A DNA stretch of 64,000 nucleotides from Saprospiraceae bacterium (GCA_030729925.1 JANQWK010000078.1:1-64000); one strand, 5' to 3'; counted from the first letter of the stretch, positions 53,820 to 63,213 are shown. Program-made: numbers and translations. The notes: generated by a model not told the origin, from the letters alone.

Positions 53820-54152
53820 ATGGGGCTTACCAAAACAGAAGCTTTTTCCGAAGATCAGAACGAACTTGCCAGCTTGGCGAAGGCGCTCGCGCATCCCGCG
53901 CGTATTGCCATCTTGCAGCATCTCCTGAAAATCAATGCCTGCATTTGTGGGGATCTGGTAGATGTGTTGCCCTTGTCCCAGCCAACGGTAAGTCAGCACT
54001 TGAAGGCACTCAAATCGGTAGGATTGATCAAGGGGTGTATAGAGGGAACCAGTGTGAGTTACTGTATTGATGCAGCGCGATGGAACCTGGTTCGTGAAAG
54101 GTTTGGAACATTCTTTGACACCCTTGTTGCCGAACAGGATTGCAGTTGTTGA
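53820..54152 (+). CDS. arsR: ArsR family metalloregulator
   Basis: A 110-residue winged-helix repressor. The helix-turn-helix contains [13 protein letters not shown]. The sensing motif is C41-I-C43-G-D-L, like the C-x-C-D/E-L of arsenic sensors, and the C-terminus ends with D-C108-S-C110, which could add ligands. Binding As(III) should release the operator. The ATG at 53820 is chosen because the 31 residues encoded upstream would cover the operator-like dyad. It heads the arsenic operon. Confidence 0.92.
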   Translation: MGLTKTEAFSEDQNELASLAKALAHPARIAILQHLLKINACICGDLVDVLPLSQPTVSQHLKALKSVGLIKGCIEGTSVSYCIDAARWNLVRERFGTFFDTLVAEQDCSC

Positions 54153-54199
54153 TTTTTTTTGGATAAATATATTTGTTTATTGCTATTTAACAATTAATT

Positions 54200-54937
54200 A
54201 TGAAAAAAGTAATTTTACTTGGTTGGATTTTGGTTGGATTGTTGGTTTTTTCGGTTGATGCAGAAGGTCAAACTCGAAAATTGAGGAAGGAGTTGGAGGA
54301 TCGCATTGAGGTTTTGAGTGGGGAGTTTGGCGAAATTCCCGAGGATCGGAAGCGGGTATTGGAGGAGTTGGGTGATTACATTTACGAAAGTGCGGTTGCC
54401 GAAGTCCCTGCGAAGTTGTTGGTGATTTGCACCCATAACTCTCGTCGCAGTCATATTGGTCAGCTTTGGCTTCACGCGGCTGCTGCTTGGTATGGGGTAG
54501 GGGATGTACAGGTTTTTTCTGGCGGTACCGAAGCGACTGCTTTCAATCCCCGTGCGGTACAAGCGCTTAAGCGATCTGGTTTTGCGTTTCAAAAGACAGC
54601 AGGAGGGGAAAATCCCTCTTACAGTGCATTTATTATGAGGGATGGGGCTAAAGATTCCGGTATTTTGATGTTTTCCAAAAAATTTGGTCATTCTCAGAAC
54701 CCTTCTGAAGGTTTTGCCGCGCTAATGGTTTGCAGCGATGCGGACAAGTCCTGTCCAATTGTACCGGGGGCTGATTTCCGGTTTTCGCTGCCTTACGATG
54801 ATCCCCGCTACTTCGACGGGACACCTTCGGAGGCCATGCAGTACGATGCAACGGTTCAGTTGATTGGCAGGGAAATGCTCTATGCCGTTTTTCAGGCCAA
54901 GCAAAAGCTCATCCTTGCAGGCGAAAAGCAAAAATAG
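54200..54937 (+). CDS. Exported LMW-phosphatase-type arsenate reductase-like protein
   Basis: A 245-residue protein with a signal peptide (hydrophobic 4-18, then V-D-A-E-G-Q) followed by a low-molecular-weight protein tyrosine phosphatase domain. The active-site loop is C77-T-H-N-S-R-R-S (C-x5-R-S), and a candidate catalytic aspartate lies in Y-D-D-P. The next gene codes for a paralogue without signal peptide. Both resemble the phosphatase-like proteins found with ACR3 in Bacteroidota arsenic operons. An exported arsenate reductase would need a periplasmic thiol source, so the true role may differ. Confidence 0.82.
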   Translation: MKKVILLGWILVGLLVFSVDAEGQTRKLRKELEDRIEVLSGEFGEIPEDRKRVLEELGDYIYESAVAEVPAKLLVICTHNSRRSHIGQLWLHAAAAWYGVGDVQVFSGGTEATAFNPRAVQALKRSGFAFQKTAGGENPSYSAFIMRDGAKDSGILMFSKKFGHSQNPSEGFAALMVCSDADKSCPIVPGADFRFSLPYDDPRYFDGTPSEAMQYDATVQLIGREMLYAVFQAKQKLILAGEKQK

Positions 54938-54960
54938 CTCCTATTCAAAATATTACAGTT

Positions 54961-55590
54961 ATGTTGTTCGATGCTTTAGACAAGTATGTTTCTGAATTGG
55001 GTACCGTAGTGGAGGCACTTCATCCGGATCGAAAGGCGCTGCTGGATCATTTTGCAGGAATGATCGTGCTGGCGCACAAAAAAGGCGATGTGCGGTTGGT
55101 TTTTATTTGTACGCACAACTCGCGCAGGAGTCACTTGGCTCAGGTTTGGGCGACTTCCATGGCTAAGTTTTTTGGGCTTGACGGTATTTATTCTTGGTCG
55201 GGTGGTACGGAAGTGACTGCTTTTCATCCCAACGCGATTGCAGCGTTGAGAAGAGCAGGTTTTAGCGTAGCTGATGCTGAAGGGAAAAACCCGGTTTACG
55301 AGGTTCGGTATTCGGAATATGCGCCTCCGATAGGGTGTTTTTCCAAGGTCTATGATCACCCTGACAACCCTTCCCGGGATTTTGGGGCAGTCATGACGTG
55401 TTCGGATGCCGATGAAAACTGTCCGATTGTTTCCGGAGCTTCCTGGCGTTTGTCGTTGACCTATGACGACCCTAAGCTGTCGGATGGCACGCCGGAAGAA
55501 GCTGCGGTTTATGACGCCCGGGTGAAAGAGATTGGTGCGGAGCTTTGGTATGTGATGGATAAAGTTCGCCAAATGATAACCACGATATGA
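54961..55590 (+). CDS. LMW-phosphatase-type arsenate reductase-like protein (cytoplasmic)
   Basis: A 209-residue protein with the same domain as its neighbour: C50-T-H-N-S-R-R-S loop, F-S-x-x-Y-D-H-P-D-N-P, C-S-D-A-D-E-N-C and T-Y-D-D-P. It has no signal peptide, so it should work in the cytoplasm, where it could reduce arsenate to arsenite for export. The reduction would use the loop cysteine and other cysteines (C-S-D-A-D-x-x-C). Its stop overlaps the ATG of the ACR3 gene by 4 bp, which supports coupled action. Confidence 0.88.
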   Translation: MLFDALDKYVSELGTVVEALHPDRKALLDHFAGMIVLAHKKGDVRLVFICTHNSRRSHLAQVWATSMAKFFGLDGIYSWSGGTEVTAFHPNAIAALRRAGFSVADAEGKNPVYEVRYSEYAPPIGCFSKVYDHPDNPSRDFGAVMTCSDADENCPIVSGASWRLSLTYDDPKLSDGTPEEAAVYDARVKEIGAELWYVMDKVRQMITTI

Positions 55591-56618
55591 AAAAACGGCT
55601 TTCTTTTCTCGACAGGTATTTGACCATTTGGATCTTGACTGCTATGCTTGTAGGTGTTGCCATTGGATATTTTTTGCCGCAGGCGTCAACCGTTATACAG
55701 TCTTTCCGGCGTGGCACCACCAATATTCCGATAGCGATTGGTTTGATTTTGATGATGTATCCGCCTTTAGCGCGGGTGGACTATCAGTTACTGCCCAAGG
55801 TGTTTAAAAATGTACGCATTCTGGGTTTGTCGCTGGCACTCAATTGGATCATAGGGCCATTGCTGATGTTTGTTTTGGCTATTATTTTTCTGCGCGATTA
55901 CCCGGAGTACATGACGGGTTTGATTTTGATTGGCTTGGCGCGATGTATAGCGATGGTCATTGTGTGGAACGACTTGGCAGACGGGAGTCCGGAGTACGGG
56001 GCGGGATTGGTGGCTGTAAACAGTATTTTTCAGGTGTTTTTCTACAGCTTTTATGCTTGGGTTTTTGTGACGGTGTTGCCGCCGTTTTTTGGTCTGGAAG
56101 GAGCGATTGTGGATATATCCATCCTGACGGTGGCCGAAAGCGTATTGATCTATCTGGGCATACCGTTTTTGGCGGGTATATTGAGTCGCGTGCTGCTGGT
56201 GCGTTGGAAAGGAATAGCTTGGTACCAGCAGACTTTTATTCCGACGATCAGTCCGCTCACTTTGTTGGCCTTATTGTTTACCATTGTGGTCATGTTTAGC
56301 CTTAAAGGTGAGTTGATTGTCAACATACCCGGCGACGTATTGCGCATTGCAATCCCTTTGGTCATCTATTTTTTGGTGATGTTTTTGCTGAGTTTTTTCA
56401 TCGGAAAGGCTTTGGGGGCGGATTATCCGCGCAACACAGCGATTGCGTTTACGGCTGCCGGCAATAACTTTGAGTTGGCCATAGCGGTAGCCATCGGCGT
56501 CTTTGGCATATCGTCCGGACAAGCATTTGCGGGAGTGATCGGGCCGCTGGTAGAAGTCCCTGCACTCATTGCGTTGGTTCAGGTCGCTTATCGCTTAAAA
56601 AGAGTGTATTACGCGTAG
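55587..56618 (+). CDS. acr3: ACR3 family arsenite efflux transporter
   Basis: A 343-residue membrane protein with about 10 hydrophobic segments. It carries the ACR3 hallmarks M-M-Y-P-P-L-A near residue 57, G-L-A-R-C120-I-A-M-V-I-V-W-N with the essential cysteine, and [14 protein letters not shown] in the second half. It exports arsenite using the proton-motive force. It overlaps the preceding reductase-like gene by 4 bp and is the last gene of the operon. Confidence 0.96.
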   Translation: MKKRLSFLDRYLTIWILTAMLVGVAIGYFLPQASTVIQSFRRGTTNIPIAIGLILMMYPPLARVDYQLLPKVFKNVRILGLSLALNWIIGPLLMFVLAIIFLRDYPEYMTGLILIGLARCIAMVIVWNDLADGSPEYGAGLVAVNSIFQVFFYSFYAWVFVTVLPPFFGLEGAIVDISILTVAESVLIYLGIPFLAGILSRVLLVRWKGIAWYQQTFIPTISPLTLLALLFTIVVMFSLKGELIVNIPGDVLRIAIPLVIYFLVMFLLSFFIGKALGADYPRNTAIAFTAAGNNFELAIAVAIGVFGISSGQAFAGVIGPLVEVPALIALVQVAYRLKRVYYA

Positions 56619-56690
56619 GGAAGGGTGCCGGGTTTTTGCAAAAAAAGCTTACATTCACTTTTTTGTTAACTGATTAAGCAACTACCCGGT

Positions 56691-58508
56691 ATGAAATACG
56701 TCGCCTCTTTTTTGTTGATGTTGGTACTTTTTATGCAGGCCTGTGCGCCGGACAAGCCGGCAAAAGAAAACCAGGCTTTGCAGGAACAAGTGGATCAACT
56801 TTTCGAAGACTTTCATGCGTTTAAGCTTCGCATCAATCCTATTGAGGCTTCCAAGGGGGGCGATTACCGGTACAATGACCAGATTGCCAATTTTATTTCG
56901 GATGCCTATCAGGAAGAGTTGATCCGATCCTATGAAGGATTTATTCAGGCAATTGATGCCATAGATATGGGTGTTTTGCCGCAGGCAAAACAAATGAGCC
57001 TGAAGGTCATGCGCTGGGATTGTGCCATGAAAAAAGAAGGTCTGGAAAACGATATTCCCACAGTGGCTTCTCCCATTTATGACTTACCCAACTTCAAGTG
57101 GATGCCGGTTACCCAGATTACCTCGCTTCCGTTGTATGTAAGCCAGTTGGCATCCGGCAGCAGTGTACATCCCTTCGCCGAACTCGATGACTATGAGGAT
57201 TGGTTGCAGCGGGTGGATGATTACCTGGATTGGATAGATACTGCCATGGAAAATATGCAGACCGGTATAGAAAAAGGGGTTGTTTTGCCGCGTATTCTGG
57301 TAGAACGCGCAATTTCCCAACTCGATCCGTTTATAGATACCCCTGTTGAAGACCATCTGTTTTACCAGCCGATTTCCATGTTGAGTGTAGAGATTGCCGA
57401 ATCGGAACGCAAGCGGCTGGACATGGCGTATCGAGACATGATTGTGGAAAAATTGATTCCAAAGTATCGCGCGCTTCGCACTTTCATGCAGGAAACTTAC
57501 CTGCCTGCAAGTCGGACAACCGCAGGTTTGTTGCACCTGCCCAATGGAAAACAAACCTACGACTATCTGATTCGCTTGCATACCAGTACGGATATGACGG
57601 CTGATGAAGTCTTTGAACTGGGACAGCGGGAAGTGGCTCGCATTCGGGGTGAAATGGAGGGAGTCATGCAGGAAATCGGCTTTAGTGGAGACCTGGACGC
57701 CTTCCTGGAGCATGTGCGCAATAAGCCAGAGTTGATGCCCTTCCAGGAACCAGAGCAGGTGATTGCTCATTTTAATGCGATTCATGAGCAAATGAAGCCT
57801 CAGTTGGAGCGTTTGTTCCAAAAAACGCCTAAGGCGGGGTTTGAGGTAAGGAGAACGGAAGCCTTCCGGGAGCAATCGGCCAGTGCCGAATATGTGCCTG
57901 GTACCAAAGATGCCAGCAGACCCGGGGTGTTTTATGTCCCCATTCCGGACGTTAAGAGCTACAATATTGTTTCTGATGAAGCGCTGTTCCTGCACGAAGC
58001 CATCCCCGGGCACCACTATCAGTTGTCGCTCCAGCAGGAAAACCAGGAACTGCCCGAATTCCTCCATCCGGAAGGAATGGGGGTTTTTGTAGAGGGCTGG
58101 GCTTTATATGCCGAGTCTCTGGGTAAAGAACTGGGATTATACACCGATCCCTATCAATACTTTGGTATGCTCAGCATGGAAATGCACCGGGCTATTCGGC
58201 TCGTGGTAGATGCGGGGATCCATGCCAAAGGCTGGACAAGGGAACGGGCCATTCAGTATTCCCTGGAGAATGAAGCCGAGTCGGAGGCCGCCATTACCTC
58301 TGAAATCGAGCGTTATATGGCAACACCCGGACAGGCACTTTCTTATAAGGTAGGTCAGTTGAAAATCCGGGAGCTGCGTACGAAAGCGGAAGCAGCATTA
58401 GGCGATAAATTCGATGTTCGGGAATTTCACAACCAGGTTCTCGGCTCTGGGAGTTTACCGCTGAGTCTGCTCGAAGAAAAAATTGAAAACTGGATAGCGC
58501 TGCAGTAG
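56691..58508 (+). CDS. DUF885 family zinc-peptidase-like lipoprotein
   Basis: A 605-residue lipoprotein (lipobox F-M-Q-A-C, about residue 18) of the DUF885 family. The metal motif is H435-E436-A-I-P-G-H441-H442, and a downstream E-G-W-A-L-Y-A-E supplies a further ligand, as in gluzincin-like peptidases. The family is widespread; some members are taken to be dipeptidases or carboxypeptidases. It lies 72 bp after acr3 and looks independent of it. Repeat copy 6 follows. Confidence 0.92.
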   Translation: MKYVASFLLMLVLFMQACAPDKPAKENQALQEQVDQLFEDFHAFKLRINPIEASKGGDYRYNDQIANFISDAYQEELIRSYEGFIQAIDAIDMGVLPQAKQMSLKVMRWDCAMKKEGLENDIPTVASPIYDLPNFKWMPVTQITSLPLYVSQLASGSSVHPFAELDDYEDWLQRVDDYLDWIDTAMENMQTGIEKGVVLPRILVERAISQLDPFIDTPVEDHLFYQPISMLSVEIAESERKRLDMAYRDMIVEKLIPKYRALRTFMQETYLPASRTTAGLLHLPNGKQTYDYLIRLHTSTDMTADEVFELGQREVARIRGEMEGVMQEIGFSGDLDAFLEHVRNKPELMPFQEPEQVIAHFNAIHEQMKPQLERLFQKTPKAGFEVRRTEAFREQSASAEYVPGTKDASRPGVFYVPIPDVKSYNIVSDEALFLHEAIPGHHYQLSLQQENQELPEFLHPEGMGVFVEGWALYAESLGKELGLYTDPYQYFGMLSMEMHRAIRLVVDAGIHAKGWTRERAIQYSLENEAESEAAITSEIERYMATPGQALSYKVGQLKIRELRTKAEAALGDKFDVREFHNQVLGSGSLPLSLLEEKIENWIALQ

Positions 58509-58601
58509 TTTTGGTATTTTTTATCAGCAAAAAATTGGGTTAAAAAAAACCTGCTCTTTGTGGTTACTTTCGGAGGGGGTGGAGGAATTAATAAGGGTAA
58601 T

Positions 58602-58635
58602 CAGGTGCAAGGCACTTTAAGGTGCCTTGCACCTG
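58602..58635 (+). repeat. Dispersed palindromic repeat, copy 6
   Basis: The arms are CAGGTGCAAGGCACT and GGTGCCTTGCACCTG around TTAA (one inner G-U-type pair). The upstream block (GGTTACTTTCGG, ATTAATAAGGGTAAT) and the downstream ATTCA...CACTGAATTTCA flank are present. It lies between the DUF885 and rrf2-type genes. Confidence 0.9.
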
Positions 58636-58690
58636 ATTCAAAAAACACTGAATTTCAGCAATTTAAATAATATACGACCACCAAATTGCT

Positions 58691-59098
58691 ATGATCTCAA
58701 AAAAAATGAAATACGCACTGAAGGCACTGCTCTTCATTGCAGCGCAGGAAGGCGAACAGGTGAAGACGAAGGATATTGCCGAGCAGGCCATGATCCCTAA
58801 AAAATTCTTGGAACAGATTCTGTTGGAACTCAAAAAAGGGGGGATTATTGCCAGCAGACAGGGCAACACCGGAGGATATTATTTTCTCAAAAAACCTTCG
58901 GAGGTTTCGGTTGCAGATGTGTACCGACTTATTGACGGCCCCATAGCACTCATATCCTGCATCTCAAAAAATTTCTACGAACCTTGTTCGGATTGTCCCG
59001 ATGAAGCTTCCTGTACGATTCGTCAGACTATGCTCGAAGTTAGGGATCAAACCCTTGCTGTTATGGAAAAAACCAGCATAGCAGATATGATGAATTAA
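58691..59098 (+). CDS. Rrf2 family transcriptional regulator
   Basis: A 135-residue Rrf2-type winged-helix regulator. The start M-I-S-K-K-M-K-Y-A-L-K-A-L, the recognition region I-P-K-K-F-L-E-Q-I-L, and the wing S-R-Q-G-N-T-G-G-Y are typical. Four cysteines (C90, C99, C102, C108) lie in the region where IscR/RirA-type members hold an iron-sulfur cluster, but the spacing is not that of classic IscR. It is followed by the yeiH-like gene, with a candidate operator between. Confidence 0.92.
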   Translation: MISKKMKYALKALLFIAAQEGEQVKTKDIAEQAMIPKKFLEQILLELKKGGIIASRQGNTGGYYFLKKPSEVSVADVYRLIDGPIALISCISKNFYEPCSDCPDEASCTIRQTMLEVRDQTLAVMEKTSIADMMN

Positions 59099-59101
59099 CA
59101 A

Positions 59102-59122
59102 ATTCTACTAATCTTATAGAAT
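59102..59122. promoter_or_regulatory. Candidate Rrf2 operator before yeiH
   Basis: An inverted repeat ATTCTA-N9-TAGAAT whose spacer begins CTAAT. Nearly the same 21-bp sequence lies at 60612-60632 before the TlpA-like gene, and I saw no third copy in the window. Its place right after the rrf2 gene suggests a site for that regulator. Confidence 0.5.
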
Positions 59123-59236
59123 AAATAAAAAATAATTTTAACTTCGCGGAAATCGTACAAAACTTGGACATGAGTTAGTGTGCATGACTTGTATGTGGCT
59201 AATTAACGATGGTGTAACGAGACAAATAGTTAGGAT

Positions 59237-60553
59237 ATGGAAGTTGGTTTGGAAAGCAAGGCCAAGCGGGAGGGTGTATCGGAGGATATGCGTGCATTGG
59301 GAATAGGGGGATTGCTTATTTTGGGGGTTTGGGGTGTAGCGTTTATTTTTCCGGATCTGGTTTTTCCCCGGATTGATTTTTCCTGGTCGGATGCAGAGGA
59401 TTTGTTGGGAAAGGTATTGAGCTGGAATCAGTTTTATTTTTTGGTTTTTTCTGGTCTGTTATTTGGCGGGTTGCTTGGAGCGGTACAGGTTTTTTCGGGA
59501 GGGGTATCGGGGACTTTTGTCAAGCAATTTGTAGTCATATATCTACTGGCCATTGCATCGCTGGTGATTGCAGGTCAGGCGGGTATAGATGCCTGGGGGA
59601 TAGAATACGTTTTGGTTGCGCTGGCACTTGGGTTGGTAGGTAGCAATTTGTTGGGGATCCACTTAGCTGGTGTTGCACAGGCCGAATTTTATATCAAAAC
59701 GGGACTGGTGATTATGGGTAGTGGGATGCTTTTTGGCGACTTGTTACAGGCTGGGGTGGCGGGTATGCTGCAAGCCTTGGCAGTGGTGGGGGTGGTTTGG
59801 ATATTTTCTTTGTGGCTATCGCGAAAACTGGGGATAGATGATGAATTTGGAGTGATATTGGCTTCGGCTGTTTCTATTTGTGGGGTTTCGGCGGCGATTG
59901 TAGCAGCCGGAGCCATTCAGGGTGACAAGAAGAAACTATCTTATGTCACGACGCTCGTTTTGTTGGTAGCCATACCAATGCTTATTTTTCAGCCGTGGCT
60001 GGCTCAGTTGTTCGAAATACCCCCGCTGGTAGCAGGCGCTTGGCTTGGGGGTACACTTGATACAACGGCATCAGTAGCTGCTGCGACAGAGATATTGGGG
60101 CCGGCAGCGACCAAAGTAGGAATTGTTGTAAAATTTTCACAAAATGTGCTGATTGGTGTGGCAGCATTTTTTATTGCGACCTGGTGGGTGCTGAGAAAAA
60201 AGCCAGCGCAAGAGGCTGATCCGGTGTCCAAACCTGGATTTGGTGTAATTTGGGAGCGATTTCCCAAGTTTATCCTTGGCTTCCTGGCTGCTGCACTGGT
60301 CAGTTCTTTTTTCGTACCTGGCGAAATTACCAGTCAAACAGGCGCTTTTTTGAAGTCGCTTCAAAAAATATGGTTTGCATTGGCTTTTGTCGCTATTGGT
60401 CTGGAAGCCAGGTTTGCCGAGCTTTGGCAGCTCCAAGGCGGCAAACCAGCGCTCGCTTTCATAACAGCTCAGTTTTTTAACATCGCGTGGACGCTGCTTT
60501 GGGCCTATTTGTTGTTTGGTGGGTATCTGCTCGATCCCCCCTCGATTCAATGA
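59237..60553 (+). CDS. YeiH-type putative sulfate/sulfur-compound exporter
   Basis: A 438-residue membrane protein with about 11 hydrophobic segments. It matches the YeiH family (Cons_hypoth698): residues about 85-330 include V-G-S-N-L-L-G, F-Y-I-K-T-G-L-V-I-M-G, S-I-C-G-V-S-A-A-I-V-A-A-G and T-L-D-T-T-A-S-V-A-A-A. The family is annotated as a putative sulfate exporter on limited evidence. An extra N-terminal stretch with one or two more membrane segments precedes the core. The Rrf2 gene next door and a thioredoxin-like gene downstream hint at sulfur handling. Confidence 0.88.
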   Translation: MEVGLESKAKREGVSEDMRALGIGGLLILGVWGVAFIFPDLVFPRIDFSWSDAEDLLGKVLSWNQFYFLVFSGLLFGGLLGAVQVFSGGVSGTFVKQFVVIYLLAIASLVIAGQAGIDAWGIEYVLVALALGLVGSNLLGIHLAGVAQAEFYIKTGLVIMGSGMLFGDLLQAGVAGMLQALAVVGVVWIFSLWLSRKLGIDDEFGVILASAVSICGVSAAIVAAGAIQGDKKKLSYVTTLVLLVAIPMLIFQPWLAQLFEIPPLVAGAWLGGTLDTTASVAAATEILGPAATKVGIVVKFSQNVLIGVAAFFIATWWVLRKKPAQEADPVSKPGFGVIWERFPKFILGFLAAALVSSFFVPGEITSQTGAFLKSLQKIWFALAFVAIGLEARFAELWQLQGGKPALAFITAQFFNIAWTLLWAYLLFGGYLLDPPSIQ

Positions 60554-60611
60554 CCTTTTTTCCTGCTTTTTTAGTTTTGGCTTTCTCGCCGGTATATTTT
60601 TTGCATTTTTA

Positions 60612-60632
60612 ATTCTACTAATTTTATAGAAA
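60612..60632. promoter_or_regulatory. Candidate Rrf2 operator before TlpA-like gene
   Basis: The sequence ATTCTA-N9-TAGAAA differs from the site at 59102-59122 at two positions. It lies 17 bp before the ATG, in position to block transcription. Confidence 0.5.
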
Positions 60633-60648
60633 AAATATAATTAAAAAA

Positions 60649-61899
60649 ATGAAACAACTAATTTTTACCCTTTTCTTTGTTGGATGGTATTGTTTTGCCG
60701 AAGGCCAGGAAAAAAACACCTTATGGCGGGGTGAATTTGAGATTGGCGAGATGCGTATTCCTTTTCGGTTTGAGCTATTAGATAGTGCTGATGATCGTGG
60801 GTTTGTAGTATTTGTGAATGGTTTGCGCCGCGACAGTTTTTCTTTTTCCCGACAGGGAGATCTTATCCACATTGACCTTTCTCTGTATGATGCGGAGATT
60901 CGGGCGAGCGAGGGGATTACGGGGCAACTTTCGGGATGGTATAGAAGGCAAACGGTTTCAGGTACACAGCAATTGTCTTTTATCGCTCATCCCTTGCAGG
61001 TTGTGGATTCCGTGGGGGCGACTGATATTGTGTTATCAGGTCAGTGGACATTAGCCGTAAATGGAGAAGATCAGGCTCGGGTGTTGTTGCTGGAGCAAAG
61101 CGGAAAGCGACTGAGGGGGGTGGTTCATACGGTGACGGGGGATAGCCGGGAATTGGAAGGCGAGCTTACTGATAGTAGTTTTTACCTGAGCGGCTTTACC
61201 GGATCAAAACCGGTGTATTTGAGCGGAAAGCTGTTGCCCGAGGGAGCACTGGAAGGTCGTTTGGGTTGGGAGCCGGATCGGATTCATGCTTTTGCAGGCC
61301 AGCGATCAGCGGCGGGTGCATCCATCTTACCGGATCCTTACCATCTTACCTCGCTAAAGCCGGAATTTGACAACATTGACTTTTCCTTCCCGGATCTGGA
61401 GGGTCGGATGGTCAGTCTGTCCGACGAACAATTTCGCGACAAGGTCGTCGTCATCGAAATTCTGGGTTCCTGGTGCCCGAACTGCATTGACCAGATTCGA
61501 TTTTTGGCCCCTTGGTACAGGGCGAATAAAGACCGCGGAGTAGCTATCATAGGGGTAGGCTTTGAGCTAAAAGACGACCTTGCATTTGCCCAAAAAACAC
61601 TTGGTAGGCTACGTGACCAGCTTGACATTACTTATCCCTTACTTTTTGGCGGTTATGCTGACAAAGCGCTTGCCGCTGAAAAATTCCCTGCACTTAGTCA
61701 GGTACTTGCTTTTCCTACCACGATCATTTTGGACAAAAAAGGTAATGTGCGTTACATCCATACGGGGTATGCCAGTGAAAGCACGGGAAACTATTATACA
61801 ACGTATATTAATGAGTTTAATGCTACCATTGATGCTTTGCTGAGCGAGCCTCGTCTGGACTTGGAAGGGCAAAGTCCTGTTTCGAATTTGAAAAATTAA
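60649..61899 (+). CDS. Exported TlpA-like thiol-disulfide protein
   Basis: A 416-residue exported protein with a signal peptide (about residues 1-18, ending A-E-G). Residues about 25-230 form a beta-rich region without a clear family. Residues about 240-400 are a TlpA/ResA-type thioredoxin fold with C276-P-N-C279 and a late cis-proline F-P-T-T. It should reduce or exchange disulfides in the periplasm. A copy of the candidate Rrf2 site just upstream suggests shared control with yeiH. Repeat copy 7 follows. Confidence 0.9.
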   Translation: MKQLIFTLFFVGWYCFAEGQEKNTLWRGEFEIGEMRIPFRFELLDSADDRGFVVFVNGLRRDSFSFSRQGDLIHIDLSLYDAEIRASEGITGQLSGWYRRQTVSGTQQLSFIAHPLQVVDSVGATDIVLSGQWTLAVNGEDQARVLLLEQSGKRLRGVVHTVTGDSRELEGELTDSSFYLSGFTGSKPVYLSGKLLPEGALEGRLGWEPDRIHAFAGQRSAAGASILPDPYHLTSLKPEFDNIDFSFPDLEGRMVSLSDEQFRDKVVVIEILGSWCPNCIDQIRFLAPWYRANKDRGVAIIGVGFELKDDLAFAQKTLGRLRDQLDITYPLLFGGYADKALAAEKFPALSQVLAFPTTIILDKKGNVRYIHTGYASESTGNYYTTYINEFNATIDALLSEPRLDLEGQSPVSNLKN

Positions 61900-61960
61900 T
61901 TTTCGAAAGCCTGTAAAAGGAGGTTACTTTTTAAGGTGTTGGGGGATTAATAAGGGTAAT

Positions 61961-61994
61961 CAGGTGCAAGGCACTTTAAGGTGCCTTGCACCTG
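61961..61994 (+). repeat. Dispersed palindromic repeat, copy 7
   Basis: The arms are CAGGTGCAAGGCACT and GGTGCCTTGCACCTG around TTAA, identical to copy 6 in the palindrome. The upstream block (GGTTACTTTTTAAGG, ATTAATAAGGGTAAT) and downstream ATTCATAAATATTTGATTATCA are conserved. It lies between the converging TlpA-like and glycerate kinase genes. Confidence 0.92.
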
Positions 61995-62076
61995 ATTCAT
62001 AAATATTTGATTATCATCATCTTGTTTGAGTAAAAAATATTAAAAACCCCAAAAACTCCCCTATTCCACTGAAAGA

Positions 62077-63213
62077 CTATTGGCGTCGAAGTTTCTCTTG
62101 AAGGGGTATTTTTTTTCCTATTTTTTGCAAGGTTGGGAGGGTATGAGCGATGGATGTCTCTATATCGGTGTGGTAATCCTGAACGGTAAAAATACTGTTT
62201 ACCCCTTGTTGTTTCAGGGCATCTGCTGATAAACGAGACTGGCCGCAGACCAGGTAGCATGGCTTTTGATGTTGACGGCAGCGTTGAACGATGCCGGATA
62301 GCAATTTGCCGTTAAAACTGGTTTCATCCACGCATCCTTCGCCGGCGATCACGGCATCTGCTTGCTGTATGGCGTTGTCTAAGTCTGTCATAGATAGGAT
62401 ATGCTGTGTTCCGGACTGTATTTGAGCGTTGAAAAAGGCCATGCAGCCGGCTCCAATGCCACCTGCTGCACCGGTTCCCGGGGTATCTGCTACATTTTTG
62501 TGTAGTTGTGTTTTCCACAGGTGGGCCAGATGCTGCATACCTGCATCTATGGCGGGTAGCGCTTCCAGGGGTATTCCCTTTTGTGGACCGAAAGCGAAAG
62601 TTGCACCCTGGGAGCCGCACAAAGGGTTACTCACGTCGCTTAACGCAATAAACTGTATATCAGAGAAAATACTTGTTTCAGGGATTTGGATGTTTGAGAT
62701 CAGGCGTAAGGTTGCGCCTGTCGGCAAAAAATAATTGCCCTGTGTGTCTTCAAAGCGAATGCCCAAAGCATGAGCCATTCCACAGCCGCCATCGTTCGTG
62801 GCACTTCCTCCAAGTCCCAAAAAAATTTTTCGTGCACCTTTGTTAATGGCATTTCTGAGCAATAGTCCCGTTCCCAAAGAAGTGGTGATTCGACCATCGC
62901 GCTCAAAGGGTCGTAGTTCCTGAATCCCCGATGCCTCTGCTACTCCAACCCAAGCAGTCGCCGTTGCGCTATGCCAGAGGTAAGCTGCTTTTGTTTTTCG
63001 CTGCAGCGCATCACAAGTTTCCACAACAACAGTTTCTCCCCAGCCCAATGCTTTGCCCAAAGCGATAAATCCGTCACCGCCATCACTTAGGGGGACAGAC
63101 TTTGTTGTCAGATTTACGCCTGATTGCCGGAGGCCCAAAGTGAGCGCATCACAAACTGCAGCTGCCGAAGCTGCATCCTTAAAACTGTCGGTACAAATAA
63201 GCCAATGCTGCAT
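62077..63213 (-). CDS. glxK: Glycerate kinase (GlxK/GarK family)
   Basis: A 378-residue glycerate 2-kinase of the GlxK/GarK family. Visible features are D-S-F-K-D-A-A-S-A near residue 10, L-S-D-G-G-D-G near 43, G-L-G-G-S-A-T-N-D-G-G near 133, and G-A-A-G-G-I-G-A-G near 255. It phosphorylates glycerate with ATP to feed glyoxylate/serine carbon into glycolysis. The start M-Q-H-W-L-I-C-T-D-S fits the family N-terminus. It stands alone between repeat copies 7 and 8. Confidence 0.94.
   Translation of the reverse strand: MQHWLICTDSFKDAASAAAVCDALTLGLRQSGVNLTTKSVPLSDGGDGFIALGKALGWGETVVVETCDALQRKTKAAYLWHSATATAWVGVAEASGIQELRPFERDGRITTSLGTGLLLRNAINKGARKIFLGLGGSATNDGGCGMAHALGIRFEDTQGNYFLPTGATLRLISNIQIPETSIFSDIQFIALSDVSNPLCGSQGATFAFGPQKGIPLEALPAIDAGMQHLAHLWKTQLHKNVADTPGTGAAGGIGAGCMAFFNAQIQSGTQHILSMTDLDNAIQQADAVIAGEGCVDETSFNGKLLSGIVQRCRQHQKPCYLVCGQSRLSADALKQQGVNSIFTVQDYHTDIETSIAHTLPTLQKIGKKIPLQEKLRRQ

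Noticed and set aside
57084-58067. A 327-codon open frame on the minus strand
   Set aside because: It is antisense to the DUF885 gene, which has a clear lipobox and zinc motif; the antisense product shows no family features.
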